From: Paraktedonobacter carboxidivorans
Lineage (GTDB): Bacteria; Chloroflexota; Ktedonobacteria; Ktedonobacterales; Ktedonobacteraceae
DNA length: 64,000 nt
Assembly (NCBI GenBank): GCA_041156125.1
Contig: JBEVTI010000016.1
Span: 55,702 to 119,701, forward strand
Reading direction: 5' to 3'
A program made the position numbers and the translations under genes. Positions 1 through 6,753 of the stretch are shown here, piece by piece (the stretch's first letter is position 1; every line of letters starts with the position of its first letter). The notes under the pieces were generated by a model. The model did no database searches, had not been told where the DNA came from, and was given only the letters and a program-made list of their open reading frames with translations.

Positions 1-3
1 GTG

Positions 4-58
4 ATAGTTGGGCAGAGCAAGTGCATGCACTCGCTCCGCCCTTGCTCTGCCCAACTAT
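4..58. terminator. Perfect inverted repeat, probable terminator of an off-window gene
   Basis: Two perfectly complementary 18-base arms (4-21 and 41-58) are separated by a 19-base loop. There is no T-tract. It matches the other long perfect hairpins found at gene ends in this window, so it probably ends a gene lying upstream of the window. It could act in either direction. Confidence 0.6.
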
Positions 59-131
59 AGCCCGGTAGTCCTGATATTAGCTAGCCTTTTTACACCAAAA
101 AGTCATGCTCTTTCTCACTATATTTTCCCCC

Positions 132-160
132 TTTACAGAATCGCAACAGTATGATATGAT
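132..160 (+). promoter_or_regulatory. Promoter of tRNA-Ala(CGC)
   Basis: TTTACA at 132-137 and TATGAT at 155-160 are separated by 17 bases. The tRNA begins 13 bases after the -10 element, as expected for a short-leader tRNA transcript. Confidence 0.6.
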
Positions 161-172
161 TTCTCGCGTCAA

Positions 173-245
173 GGGGATGTAGCTCAGCTGGAAGAGCGCG
201 ACAATCGCACTGTCGAGGTCAGGGGTTCGAGCCCCCTCATCTCCA
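173..245 (+). tRNA. tRNA-Ala (anticodon CGC)
   Basis: A full 73-base cloverleaf can be folded: acceptor 173-179 with 238-244, D-arm GCTC/GAGC, anticodon stem CGACA/TGTCG around the loop ATCGCAC, and a T-arm AGGGG/CCCCT with TTCGAGC. The third acceptor pair is G3-U70, the classical alanine identity element, which agrees with anticodon CGC (codon GCG). CCA is not encoded. Confidence 0.92.
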
Positions 246-263
246 TCGTACTCGCATAGTGCC

Positions 264-292
264 TTGCAAATCGCAAAGCGTTGTGGTATAGT
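264..292 (+). promoter_or_regulatory. Promoter of the leuS T-box leader
   Basis: TTGCAA at 264-269 and TATAGT at 287-292 have a 17-base spacer, predicting a start near 299. It lies about 20 bases after the tRNA-Ala(CGC) gene and just before T-box stem I. Confidence 0.65.
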
Positions 293-447
293 ACTAAAAC
301 AACGTGCAATGAGCAGGAGTAGTAGGCTAAATTACTACAGAGAGCAGCCGGGTGGTGCAAGGCTGTATTAAGTAGCTGAACTCGCCTGCGAGCAGTGAGT
401 CTGAAAAATCCTGGTTTGAGGTATTAATCCTACAGAGGTTTTAGGGC

Positions 448-476
448 TTGCCGGTACGCCCGATATCGCGTATAAT
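448..476 (+). promoter_or_regulatory. Promoter of tRNA-Ala(GGC), inside the T-box leader
   Basis: TTGCCG at 448-453 and a consensus TATAAT at 471-476 are 17 bases apart. The tRNA begins 24 bases downstream. It therefore seems able to drive the embedded tRNA, and possibly leuS, independently of T-box stem I. Confidence 0.65.
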
Positions 477-499
477 GAAGTGCATATCTCAGATTACCT

Positions 500-572
500 G
501 GGCCTGTAGCGCAGCTGGAAGAGCGCATCCATGGCATGGATGAGGTCAGGGGTTCGAGCCCCCTCAGGTCCA
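500..572 (+). tRNA. tRNA-Ala (anticodon GGC)
   Basis: Acceptor 500-506 pairs with 565-571 and contains the G3-U70 pair. The anticodon stem CATCC/GGATG encloses the loop ATGGCAT, giving anticodon GGC (codon GCC). The T-arm is the same as in the first tRNA-Ala, so the two genes are close paralogs. The D-stem has one G-A mismatch, also allowed in functional tRNAs. CCA is not encoded. The gene lies between stem I and the antiterminator of the leuS T-box. Confidence 0.92.
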
Positions 573-658
573 CCCATCACAGTGGTTGGTAAACGATCAC
601 CAGACTGATGAAACCGCCTCCCTTCTGAGATTTGAATTCGGGTGGTACCACGGAAAGT

Positions 659-690
659 CCTTTCGTCCCGCAGGGGTGAAAGGCTTTTTT
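659..690 (+). terminator. T-box terminator hairpin
   Basis: CCTTTCGTCCC pairs with GGGGTGAAAGG (two G-U pairs) around GCA and is followed by six T residues. The 5' arm contains the CGTCCC segment that would pair with the T-box in the antiterminator, so the two structures exclude each other. It may also end the tRNA-Ala(GGC) transcript. Confidence 0.85.
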
Positions 691-904
691 CGTTTATCTT
701 GTGTGTCGTGCCGTACTGAGTACAGGTTGAGACGATCTGCTGACCTCTCTGATGATCTTTTAACGTGTAAATCTGAGCCTGGAAAATATTTTATGCCAGA
801 TCAATTTACCAGACGCCAGCCGAGAAACAGCTTTTATTTCTCTGGCAAACTATCTTTTATGACTGTGATCGATCACCTATGCTGGTGAGAAGAGGAGTAC
901 AAAC

Positions 905-997
905 ATGAATACATCCACTTATGCTACCTATATTATTCGCTGGTTTATTCCGTATGGCCCTCTGCTTCTTCATGCTTTTCTCTTGACCCACCTTTAA
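905..997 (+). CDS. Leucine-rich 30-residue small ORF before leuS (possible leader peptide)
   Basis: ATG at 905 follows a good Shine-Dalgarno sequence (GAGGAG, 892-897, 7-base spacing). The peptide has 30 residues, and its last 13 are GPLLLHAFLLTHL, so six leucines fall in the last 11 positions. It lies between the T-box terminator and leuS, 77 bases before the leuS start. Leucine-rich leader peptides are known from leu operon attenuators, so a second, translation-dependent control of leuS is conceivable. I see no clear downstream terminator with a T-run, only a small CCCG/CGGG hairpin near 1037-1049. It could also be an unrelated small hydrophobic peptide. Confidence 0.4.
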   Translation: MNTSTYATYIIRWFIPYGPLLLHAFLLTHL

Positions 998-1074
998 CTC
1001 ATACTATAACGCAGCCTGACTGACTATGTTGCTTTCCCGCTGGACGGGCCAGGCAGAAATTGAGGAACCCAATC

Positions 1075-3543
1075 ATGATTACACGCACCAGGTATAATCC
1101 AAAAGAAATCGAACAGAAATGGCAGAAGGAATGGGAGACACAACAGCTGTATCACGCTCCCGATGCTTCGCCAAAGCCCAAGTTCTACAATCTGGTGATG
1201 CTGCCCTATCCTTCAGGCGACCTGCATATGGGCCACTGGTACAACTTCATTCCAGCTGATGCCTATGGACGCTTTAAACGCATGAACGGCTTTAATGTGA
1301 TGCAACCGATGGGCTTCGATGCCTTTGGCCTGCCCGCGGAGAATGCCGCTATTAAACATGGTGTGCAGGCTTACACCTGGACCTTGAGCAATATCGCGAA
1401 GATGCGCGAACAGTTGAAAATGATGGGTGCAGCCTGGGACTGGCCGCGCGAGACCATCTCCTGTCTGCCAGAATACTATAAATGGACACAGTGGCTGTTC
1501 CTGCAATTCTACAAACACGGCCTGGTGTATCGCACAAAAGCGCCCGCGAACTGGTGCCCAAGCTGCAATACAACGCTGGCCAATGAACAGGTGCTGGCCG
1601 ATGGTACCTGTGAGCGCTGCGGGACTACAGTTATTCGCAAAGAGATCGATCAGTGGTTGATGCGGATCACAAAGTACGCGGAAGAACTGCTGGACTTTTC
1701 GGCTATCGAGTGGCCGGAAAAAACGGTGACGATGCAGCACAATTGGATTGGACGTAGCGAGGGAGCAGAGATCCGCTTTACGATTGAGTTGGCAGGGAAA
1801 CACGAAGAGATCCCAGTCTTTACTACCCGCCCGGACACAATCTATGGCGTGACATTTTTTGTCCTGGCCCCTGAACATCCCTTCGTGGAGAAAATCACGA
1901 CACCTGAGCAGCGCGCGGAGGTCGAGGCTTATATCGAGCAGACTCAGCGCATGACTGAGATCGAGCGTATGAGCACTGATAAGGAGAAGACGGGTGTCTT
2001 TACTGGTAGTTATGTGACTAATCCAGTCAGCGGTGAACAGGTGCCGGTCTGGATTGCTGACTATGTGCTGATGGGTTACGGCGCAGGCGCGATCATGGGT
2101 GTGCCAGCCCACGATCAGCGCGATTTCGAGTTTGCACGCCAATTTGCTATTCCAGTTGTCGAGGTTATTCGACCCGCGGAGGAGGAGTCCAGCGATCCTG
2201 CGACCTGGCATGGCGCGAAACTGGCCTACGGCATGATGGTCAATTCTGGTCCTTTTGATGGTACACCCGCTGAGGAGGCCAGAGCCGCGGCCATCAAATA
2301 TATCGAGGAAAAGGGCGTGGGCAAGGCGACAGTTACGTACCGCCTGCGCGACTGGCTGATCAGTCGCCAACGCTACTGGGGCTCGCCTATTCCGGTGGTC
2401 TACTGCGAGAAGGATGGGCTGGTGACTGTGCCCGAAGAGCAACTGCCTGTGATTCTGCCTGAACATGTGGAGTTCAAGTCTACTGGCGAGTCTCCACTGC
2501 GCTATGAGCCTGAGTTTTTAAATACGACCTGTCCTGTCTGCGGCGGTCCGGCGACTCGCGAGGTGGACACGATGGATACGTTCATTTGCTCGTCCTGGTA
2601 CTTTCTGCGCTATGCTGATCCAAAAAATGCTGAGCAGGCCTGGAGCCAGGAGGCTATGCAGCGCTGGCTACCGGTGGACCAGTATATTGGCGGCGCGGAA
2701 CACGCTGTTATGCATCTGCTATACGCGCGCTTCTTTATTAAAGCACTGCGCGATATGGGTCACCTGCAATTTAGCGAGCCGTTCACTCACCTGTTCCACC
2801 AGGGCATTGTGCTGGGACCCGATGGACAGAAGATGTCCAAGTCACATGGCAATGTTGTGGCTCCCGATGAGTATGTCAACAAATATGGGACCGATACTGT
2901 ACGTGGCTATATGATGTTTATGGGTCCGTTCGATCAGGGTGGCACGTTTAAAGCCGAAAATCTGGCTGGAGTCTGGCGCTTCCTGACACGCTTTTGGGAT
3001 ATGGTTAGCGAGAACTGGGTTGAGCATCCCAATACTGCTGAGACCCCGGCAAGCCAGGCTGTCGAACGCCTGCGCCACAAAACCATTAAACGCGTTACCG
3101 AGGAGATCAGCAATCTGCGCTTCAATACCGCCCTGGCTGCTCTGATGGAGTGTAATAACGCTCTGATCAAGCTACAAAAGGATGAGGTCGCGCACAGTGC
3201 AGCTTTCCAGTCCACGCTGGAGAGCATGCTGCAACTGCTGGCTCCGCTGACACCACATATCGCCGAAGAATTGTGGCAACAGACAGGTCATACTGGCAGC
3301 ATACATACATCTGACTGGCCTCAGTACAGCGAAGCGATGACGAAGGACGAGAACTTTACGCTGGTCGTGCAGGTCAACGGCAAAGTTCGCGAACGCATCG
3401 AAGTCGCAGCTGAGATCAGCGAGCAGGAGGTGCGGATGCTGGCTCTGGGCAATGAACACGTGGCTTCCTTCATCGGCGATGCTACTGTGCAGAAGGTCAT
3501 CTATATTCCCGGCAAGCTGGTCAATATCGTCGTCAGAAAATAA
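1075..3543 (+). CDS. leuS: Leucyl-tRNA synthetase
   Basis: This class Ia synthetase charges tRNA-Leu in the cytoplasm. The product is 822 residues, normal for bacterial LeuRS. The HIGH motif appears as HMGH at about residues 51-54 and KMSKS at about 586-590. Between them are the two zinc-ribbon-like cysteine pairs (CPSCNTTL, CERCG) and the CP1 editing domain. I chose ATG 1075 because TGAGGA lies 8 bases upstream; the reading frame extends to a TTG at 1060 without a good ribosome site. Expression is predicted to be controlled by the upstream Leu T-box, with its embedded tRNA-Ala, and perhaps by the leucine-rich small ORF. The gene ends at a long perfect hairpin. Confidence 0.97.
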   Translation: MITRTRYNPKEIEQKWQKEWETQQLYHAPDASPKPKFYNLVMLPYPSGDLHMGHWYNFIPADAYGRFKRMNGFNVMQPMGFDAFGLPAENAAIKHGVQAYTWTLSNIAKMREQLKMMGAAWDWPRETISCLPEYYKWTQWLFLQFYKHGLVYRTKAPANWCPSCNTTLANEQVLADGTCERCGTTVIRKEIDQWLMRITKYAEELLDFSAIEWPEKTVTMQHNWIGRSEGAEIRFTIELAGKHEEIPVFTTRPDTIYGVTFFVLAPEHPFVEKITTPEQRAEVEAYIEQTQRMTEIERMSTDKEKTGVFTGSYVTNPVSGEQVPVWIADYVLMGYGAGAIMGVPAHDQRDFEFARQFAIPVVEVIRPAEEESSDPATWHGAKLAYGMMVNSGPFDGTPAEEARAAAIKYIEEKGVGKATVTYRLRDWLISRQRYWGSPIPVVYCEKDGLVTVPEEQLPVILPEHVEFKSTGESPLRYEPEFLNTTCPVCGGPATREVDTMDTFICSSWYFLRYADPKNAEQAWSQEAMQRWLPVDQYIGGAEHAVMHLLYARFFIKALRDMGHLQFSEPFTHLFHQGIVLGPDGQKMSKSHGNVVAPDEYVNKYGTDTVRGYMMFMGPFDQGGTFKAENLAGVWRFLTRFWDMVSENWVEHPNTAETPASQAVERLRHKTIKRVTEEISNLRFNTALAALMECNNALIKLQKDEVAHSAAFQSTLESMLQLLAPLTPHIAEELWQQTGHTGSIHTSDWPQYSEAMTKDENFTLVVQVNGKVRERIEVAAEISEQEVRMLALGNEHVASFIGDATVQKVIYIPGKLVNIVVRK

Positions 3544-3552
3544 GCTGTTCTT

Positions 3553-3610
3553 TTGTGAGAAAAACGGGTGCCCTGCTTTTGTCGAAGCAGGGCACCCGTT
3601 TTTCTCACAA
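3553..3610. terminator. Perfect 26-bp hairpin after leuS
   Basis: Arms 3553-3578 and 3585-3610 are fully complementary around a 6-base loop. The arm contains a run of five A residues whose complement gives five T residues in the distal arm, so it can end transcription from either side. Confidence 0.75.
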
Positions 3611-3670
3611 CCAATACCGATTGTGTTAGTCATGAGATAAATCAGGAACTTCTCGCGTTATTTAGAGCAG

Positions 3671-3698
3671 TTTACCTATTTGGTTACGCCAATATACT
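3671..3698 (+). promoter_or_regulatory. Putative promoter of the 3.7-kb leader
   Basis: TTTACC at 3671-3676 and TATACT at 3693-3698 are 16 bases apart. A start near 3706 would give a roughly 95-base leader rich in hairpins before the small ORF at 3800. Confidence 0.45.
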
Positions 3699-3705
3699 AT
3701 ATAGA

Positions 3706-3796
3706 GATGAACAGCGTGAGGCGTCTCGCGTTACTGAGCATGCTCGACTAATGCCCGAAAGCTCGTAGCCAGGGGGCTACGCGCCGCAAGGAGAGA
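3706..3796 (+). other. Hairpin-rich leader, possible regulatory RNA
   Basis: Visible elements are CGTGAG/CTCGCG with a 4-base loop, the palindrome GAGCATGCTC whose GAGC could alternatively pair with a later GCTC, and CGTAGCC/GGCTACG close to the ribosome site AAGGAGA (3788-3794). The possible exchange of partners would suit a translational switch. It does not match a riboswitch class I can name. Confidence 0.3.
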
Positions 3797-3799
3797 AAA

Positions 3800-3880
3800 A
3801 TGGATTGTAACCTTTTTTGGTTAAAACCACATATACCTATATATAGAGAGGAAAGACTTCCTCTTGAAACAGTGTTGTGA
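3800..3880 (+). CDS. Hypothetical 26-residue small ORF
   Basis: ATG 3800 is preceded by a strong AAGGAGA (3788-3794) and by the hairpin leader. The peptide starts MDCNLFWLKP and ends in ETVL. No similarity is recognised. The support is the promoter, leader and ribosome site in series; there is no coding-statistics evidence for so short a frame. Confidence 0.3.
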   Translation: MDCNLFWLKPHIPIYREERLPLETVL

Positions 3881-4255
3881 GTTGTCTCGGTGGTGAGAAA
3901 TTCAGCGACCAGCTATGGAACCTGGCGACCTATCAAATCGTATATGTGACATACAATAGTGTATGCTGAAATCTCATAAAACAAAACCAGGGTGAAGCAG
4001 TTCACAACATGAAAGTTATTTTGTAGATAGCCAAGGCCCACGTTTCCGCTTACACTTTTGTTTGTAGGAAAATAGGAATATGTGGTGGTGTTGGGGCGAT
4101 TTATGTAATACAAACAAAAAGTACTGTATTTTCAAGAGTACCAGGTTACGGTCTTTGCAGTTGTTCAAGCAACCTGATGAGATAATAGCCCGGCTAACAA
4201 ATAATACTTTTTTAAAGAGCGGAAAAAAAAGCCGAGGATAAACCCGTCTTATGAA
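3881..4255. other. AT-rich intergenic stretch, nothing firm
   Basis: About 375 bases between the small ORF and the next gene. It holds AT-rich sequence and short homopolymer runs, but no convincing gene, tRNA or long hairpin. Open frames on the minus strand here (up to about 98 codons) lack ribosome sites and look like chance. Confidence 0.4.
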
Positions 4256-4268
4256 GGTGGAGGAAAAA

Positions 4269-4502
4269 ATGATGACGAATCCGCAGATGCGCTCCGAACA
4301 GGCTATCGCCAACGGACACGCACTTGAAACAGAGGCTACCGAAGGAGAAAGATTGGCCCTCCTGGGCTTTAACGAAGACGAGATTACTTCTCTGCTCTGG
4401 CTGCGCCAGTGGTACCAACACGGAGGTAGCGACCGCGTGGAAATCGTGCGCCAGCTAGAAGTGCTGAAACAACAGATTTTACAAGGTCAACTCGACCTCT
4501 AA
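4269..4502 (+). CDS. Hypothetical small acidic protein
   Basis: The product has 77 residues starting at ATG 4269 (or 76 from ATG 4272). GGTGGAGG at 4256-4263 places the start here, rather than at ATG 4251, which has no site. The sequence is hydrophilic and predicted helical, with an acidic centre (FNEDEITSLLWLRQWYQ) and an amphipathic end (VEIVRQLEVLKQQI). No signal peptide, membrane helix or known motif is seen. It is followed by an intrinsic terminator, so it appears to be a single-gene unit. Function unknown. Confidence 0.6.
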   Translation: MMTNPQMRSEQAIANGHALETEATEGERLALLGFNEDEITSLLWLRQWYQHGGSDRVEIVRQLEVLKQQILQGQLDL

Positions 4503-4588
4503 TTTCACCTATTTTGCACCCGCGGCGCAAAAATCTCAGTCTAGCTAGAGTCCAACAAATAGAGAGATAAATGTATCTATATAACCTT

Positions 4589-4640
4589 TTCCGAGATTGG
4601 CCCGATCAAGTCCGCCCCCGGCCAATCTCGGAAGCTTTTT
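4589..4640 (+). terminator. Intrinsic terminator
   Basis: Perfect 14-base arms (4589-4602 and 4620-4633) enclose a 17-base loop and are followed by GC and five T residues. It ends the small gene at 4269. Confidence 0.75.
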
Positions 4641-4837
4641 CCCTTGCTTTCTGTCACTAATCGGAGTAAAACATAACCAGAACTGGTACTCGTGCGTAAA
4701 TATACAGGAAATTATTCATTCGCTACTCACAGCGGGTCGTTTAAGCATATAAGCAGTGGGCAGCGCCCGCAAGCAAGAGCAAAGAGCAAGCTGGTGCGCT
4801 GAGAACATGCTAGTTATTACAAAGAACGGGAATCCTA
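4641..4837. other. Upstream region of the ArsA-family gene
   Basis: About 200 bases without a gene. GC content rises towards the end, with a repeated AGAGCAAG/AAGCAAGAG motif at about 4773-4791. No clear promoter pair was found and the ribosome site (CGGGAA) is weak. Confidence 0.35.
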
Positions 4838-6022
4838 ATGCGCATTATTCTCTATCTCGGTAAAGGCGGCGTTGGCAAAACTACAATTTCCGCGGCTACA
4901 GCGGTGCGCTCCGCGGCTCTGGGTAAACGCACGCTGGTGGTAAGCACCGACCTGGCCCATAGCCTGGCCGATTGTTTTAATACTCCCCTGACTTCAGAAC
5001 CCAAAGAACTGGCTCCCAGGCTTTGGGCCCAGGAAGTTAACGCGCTGGATGAGGTGCGTAACACCTGGGGCAAACTCCAGGGCAAAGTGGGCGAGTTATT
5101 GAAGCAGCGCGGAGTTGACGCGGTGATGGCCGAAGAGCTGGCTCTGGTGCCCGGCATGGATGAAATCGTTAGCCTGCTCAATATCTATCGCAACGCCCGC
5201 GATGGCGACTTTGAGGTTGTAGTGGTTGATGCGGCTCCGACCGGCGAGACCGTGCGCCTGTTGAGCATGCCCGATACTTTTCAATGGTACGTAGGTCGTC
5301 TGAGTAATCTGAATATTAAAAATGTGGCGCTCAATATGATGGCCCGTCCATTTATTAAGGCCCTTCTCCCTTCAGGCGAGGTGCTGGACGCGATAAAACA
5401 GTTGAGCGAGCGCGTTAAAAGTCTGCGCGACGTGCTGAGCGATCCCGCTATCAGTTCGTATCGTCCCGTGGTCAATCCTGAGCGTATGGTGATTAAAGAG
5501 GCCCTGCGTGCCGAAACATACCTCTCACTTTTCGGCTATCCCATCGACACGGTGATCTGCAACCGCGTACTCCCGGCTGAGGAGTATCAGGATACCTTTA
5601 TGCAGGAAATGTATCGCACACAGGAAAAGTTGCGCAAACAGATTCACTCTACCTTCGCGCCGCTCCCCATCTGGGAGGTGCCCTATCGCTCGCGCGAGAT
5701 TCTGGGCCTGGAAAAACTCGGCGAACTGGCTCAGCAGATCTTTGGCGATGAAGATCCCACGCAGATCTTCTATCAGGGCCCGCTCCAGGAAATCAAACGC
5801 GAAGGCGATGTCTATATCCTGCGTCTACCCCTGCCACACGTTGAGATGGATAAAGTGGTGATGACCAAAAAGGGCGATGAGATGATCGTAGAGATCGGTA
5901 ACTTTAAACGCGATATCACCCTGCCAGCCATGCTGACTAATCACGCAGCTGTGCGCGCGCGCTTTGTAGATAAAGCTCTGGAAATCCATTTCGCGGCACC
6001 TGACGCGGAAATCTCTGCATAG
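4838..6022 (+). CDS. ArsA/GET3-family ATPase with HSP20-like C-terminus
   Basis: The 394-residue cytosolic P-loop ATPase has the deviant Walker A GKGGVGKTT at residues 8-16, switch I around STDLAHSLADCF, and a DAAPTGET segment in place of the usual DTAPTGHT. Residues from about 315 to 390 (DVYILRLPLPHVE, EMIVEIGNFKRDITLP) resemble the HSP20-like domain often found at the C-terminus of bacterial ArsA-like proteins. No arsenite-type cysteine triplet and no arsenic genes are present, so a protein-targeting or chaperone role is more likely than arsenite export. It stands alone and ends at a 74-bp perfect palindrome. Confidence 0.85.
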   Translation: MRIILYLGKGGVGKTTISAATAVRSAALGKRTLVVSTDLAHSLADCFNTPLTSEPKELAPRLWAQEVNALDEVRNTWGKLQGKVGELLKQRGVDAVMAEELALVPGMDEIVSLLNIYRNARDGDFEVVVVDAAPTGETVRLLSMPDTFQWYVGRLSNLNIKNVALNMMARPFIKALLPSGEVLDAIKQLSERVKSLRDVLSDPAISSYRPVVNPERMVIKEALRAETYLSLFGYPIDTVICNRVLPAEEYQDTFMQEMYRTQEKLRKQIHSTFAPLPIWEVPYRSREILGLEKLGELAQQIFGDEDPTQIFYQGPLQEIKREGDVYILRLPLPHVEMDKVVMTKKGDEMIVEIGNFKRDITLPAMLTNHAAVRARFVDKALEIHFAAPDAEISA

Positions 6023-6034
6023 CTGATGTGACTC

Positions 6035-6108
6035 AAAGGTTCCCAGAGATCAGAGAGGGCCTGGCTTGCCGCGGCAAGCCAGGCCCTCTCTGATCTCTGG
6101 GAACCTTT
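6035..6108. terminator. Perfect 74-bp palindrome after the ArsA-family gene
   Basis: The sequence is a perfect palindrome of 37 bases per arm centred on CCGCGG, with no mismatch. It starts 12 bases after the stop codon. A T-rich stretch (TTATTTTTG) follows about 10 bases later. Confidence 0.75.
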
Positions 6109-6162
6109 TGCCTTATTTTTGTTCTTTAGAGAGTACGAGAGAACTTCTCAAAGGAGCAAGCT

Positions 6163-6753
6163 ATGAATGAGGATGAAAAGGGACTCTTACACCTGCTCGC
6201 CCTGGATCAATGTCAGCATTTTCCGTGCCTGGTACAGAACTACCAGCACCTGCTCTACGCATTTACCTGGCGGCTGACTGGCAATGCTCAGGATGCCGAA
6301 GACCTCCTCCAGGAGGCATTCCTGGGCATATATACCACGCTAGCATGCTATTCACCCGAACGCATTCAAATGCTTAAATTACGCCCCTGGCTCTATAAAA
6401 TTACTCTGAATGTCTTTCGCAACAGTAAACGTGGCCAGCACTTGAATCTGCTCTCTCTTGATCAGGATGAAAGCGCGCAAATCCCCGCTTTATCCTCAGA
6501 TGGCCCTGAATGGCGCTATGAGACGCTGGAGCAGTTCCAGGAACTGGAGCATTTGCTGTGGAGATTGCCAGAGCAATATCGCGTCGTGGTGATCTGCTAT
6601 TTCTTTGAGCAACTGACTTATCAGGAAATCGCGGATCTACTCGATCAACCGCTAGGTACCGTAAAATCGCGTCTTCATCGGGGCTTGCATCTGCTACGAA
6701 CCCGACAGGGCATTCAGGCAGAGGAAAGGAACTACGCCAATGGAGCATATTAA
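6163..6753 (+). CDS. ECF-type RNA polymerase sigma factor
   Basis: The 196-residue protein has the sigma-70 region 2 signature (GNAQDAEDLLQEAFLGIY at about residues 40-57) and a region 4 helix-turn-helix (LTYQEIADLLDQPLGTVKSRLHRG, about residues 145-170). It lacks regions 1 and 3, which is typical of ECF factors. AAAGGAG lies 8 bases before the start. Its end overlaps the next gene by 14 bases, so the two are translationally coupled; the partner is a membrane protein and is the likely anti-sigma factor. The target genes cannot be told from this window. Confidence 0.93.
   Translation: MNEDEKGLLHLLALDQCQHFPCLVQNYQHLLYAFTWRLTGNAQDAEDLLQEAFLGIYTTLACYSPERIQMLKLRPWLYKITLNVFRNSKRGQHLNLLSLDQDESAQIPALSSDGPEWRYETLEQFQELEHLLWRLPEQYRVVVICYFFEQLTYQEIADLLDQPLGTVKSRLHRGLHLLRTRQGIQAEERNYANGAY

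Larger units (their letters stand above)
299..690 (+). promoter_or_regulatory. T-box riboswitch (Leu) controlling leuS, interrupted by a tRNA gene
   Basis: Stem I starts near 311. GCAGG (313-317) pairs with CCTGC (385-389). The AGTAGTA loop-E-like segment (318-324), AGAGAG and the GGGTGGTG distal-loop signature are all present. The specifier position after GAA reads CTC (381-383), a leucine codon, which agrees with leuS downstream. The T-box sequence GGGTGGTACCACGG lies at about 640-653, and the terminator CCTTTCGTCCC/GGGGTGAAAGG plus a T-run ends at 690. Uncharged tRNA-Leu should favour the antiterminator and raise leuS expression. Specifier to T-box distance is about 255 bases here but only about 74 in the glyS leader of the same window; a promoter and tRNA-Ala(GGC) occupy the extra space. 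Confidence 0.88.

Noticed and set aside
586..888. 100-codon plus-strand frame across the leuS leader
   Set aside because: It overlaps the T-box antiterminator and terminator, has no ribosome site and encodes no recognisable protein.
1213..2466. 417-codon frame antisense to leuS
   Set aside because: It is a shadow of the strongly conserved leuS coding sequence, without its own ribosome site or homology.
3706..3796. Cyclic-di-GMP (GEMM) riboswitch before the small ORF
   Set aside because: The GTAGCC...GGCTAC hairpin recalls the GEMM receptor helix, but the conserved GGGCAAACC and ACGCAAAG core is missing.
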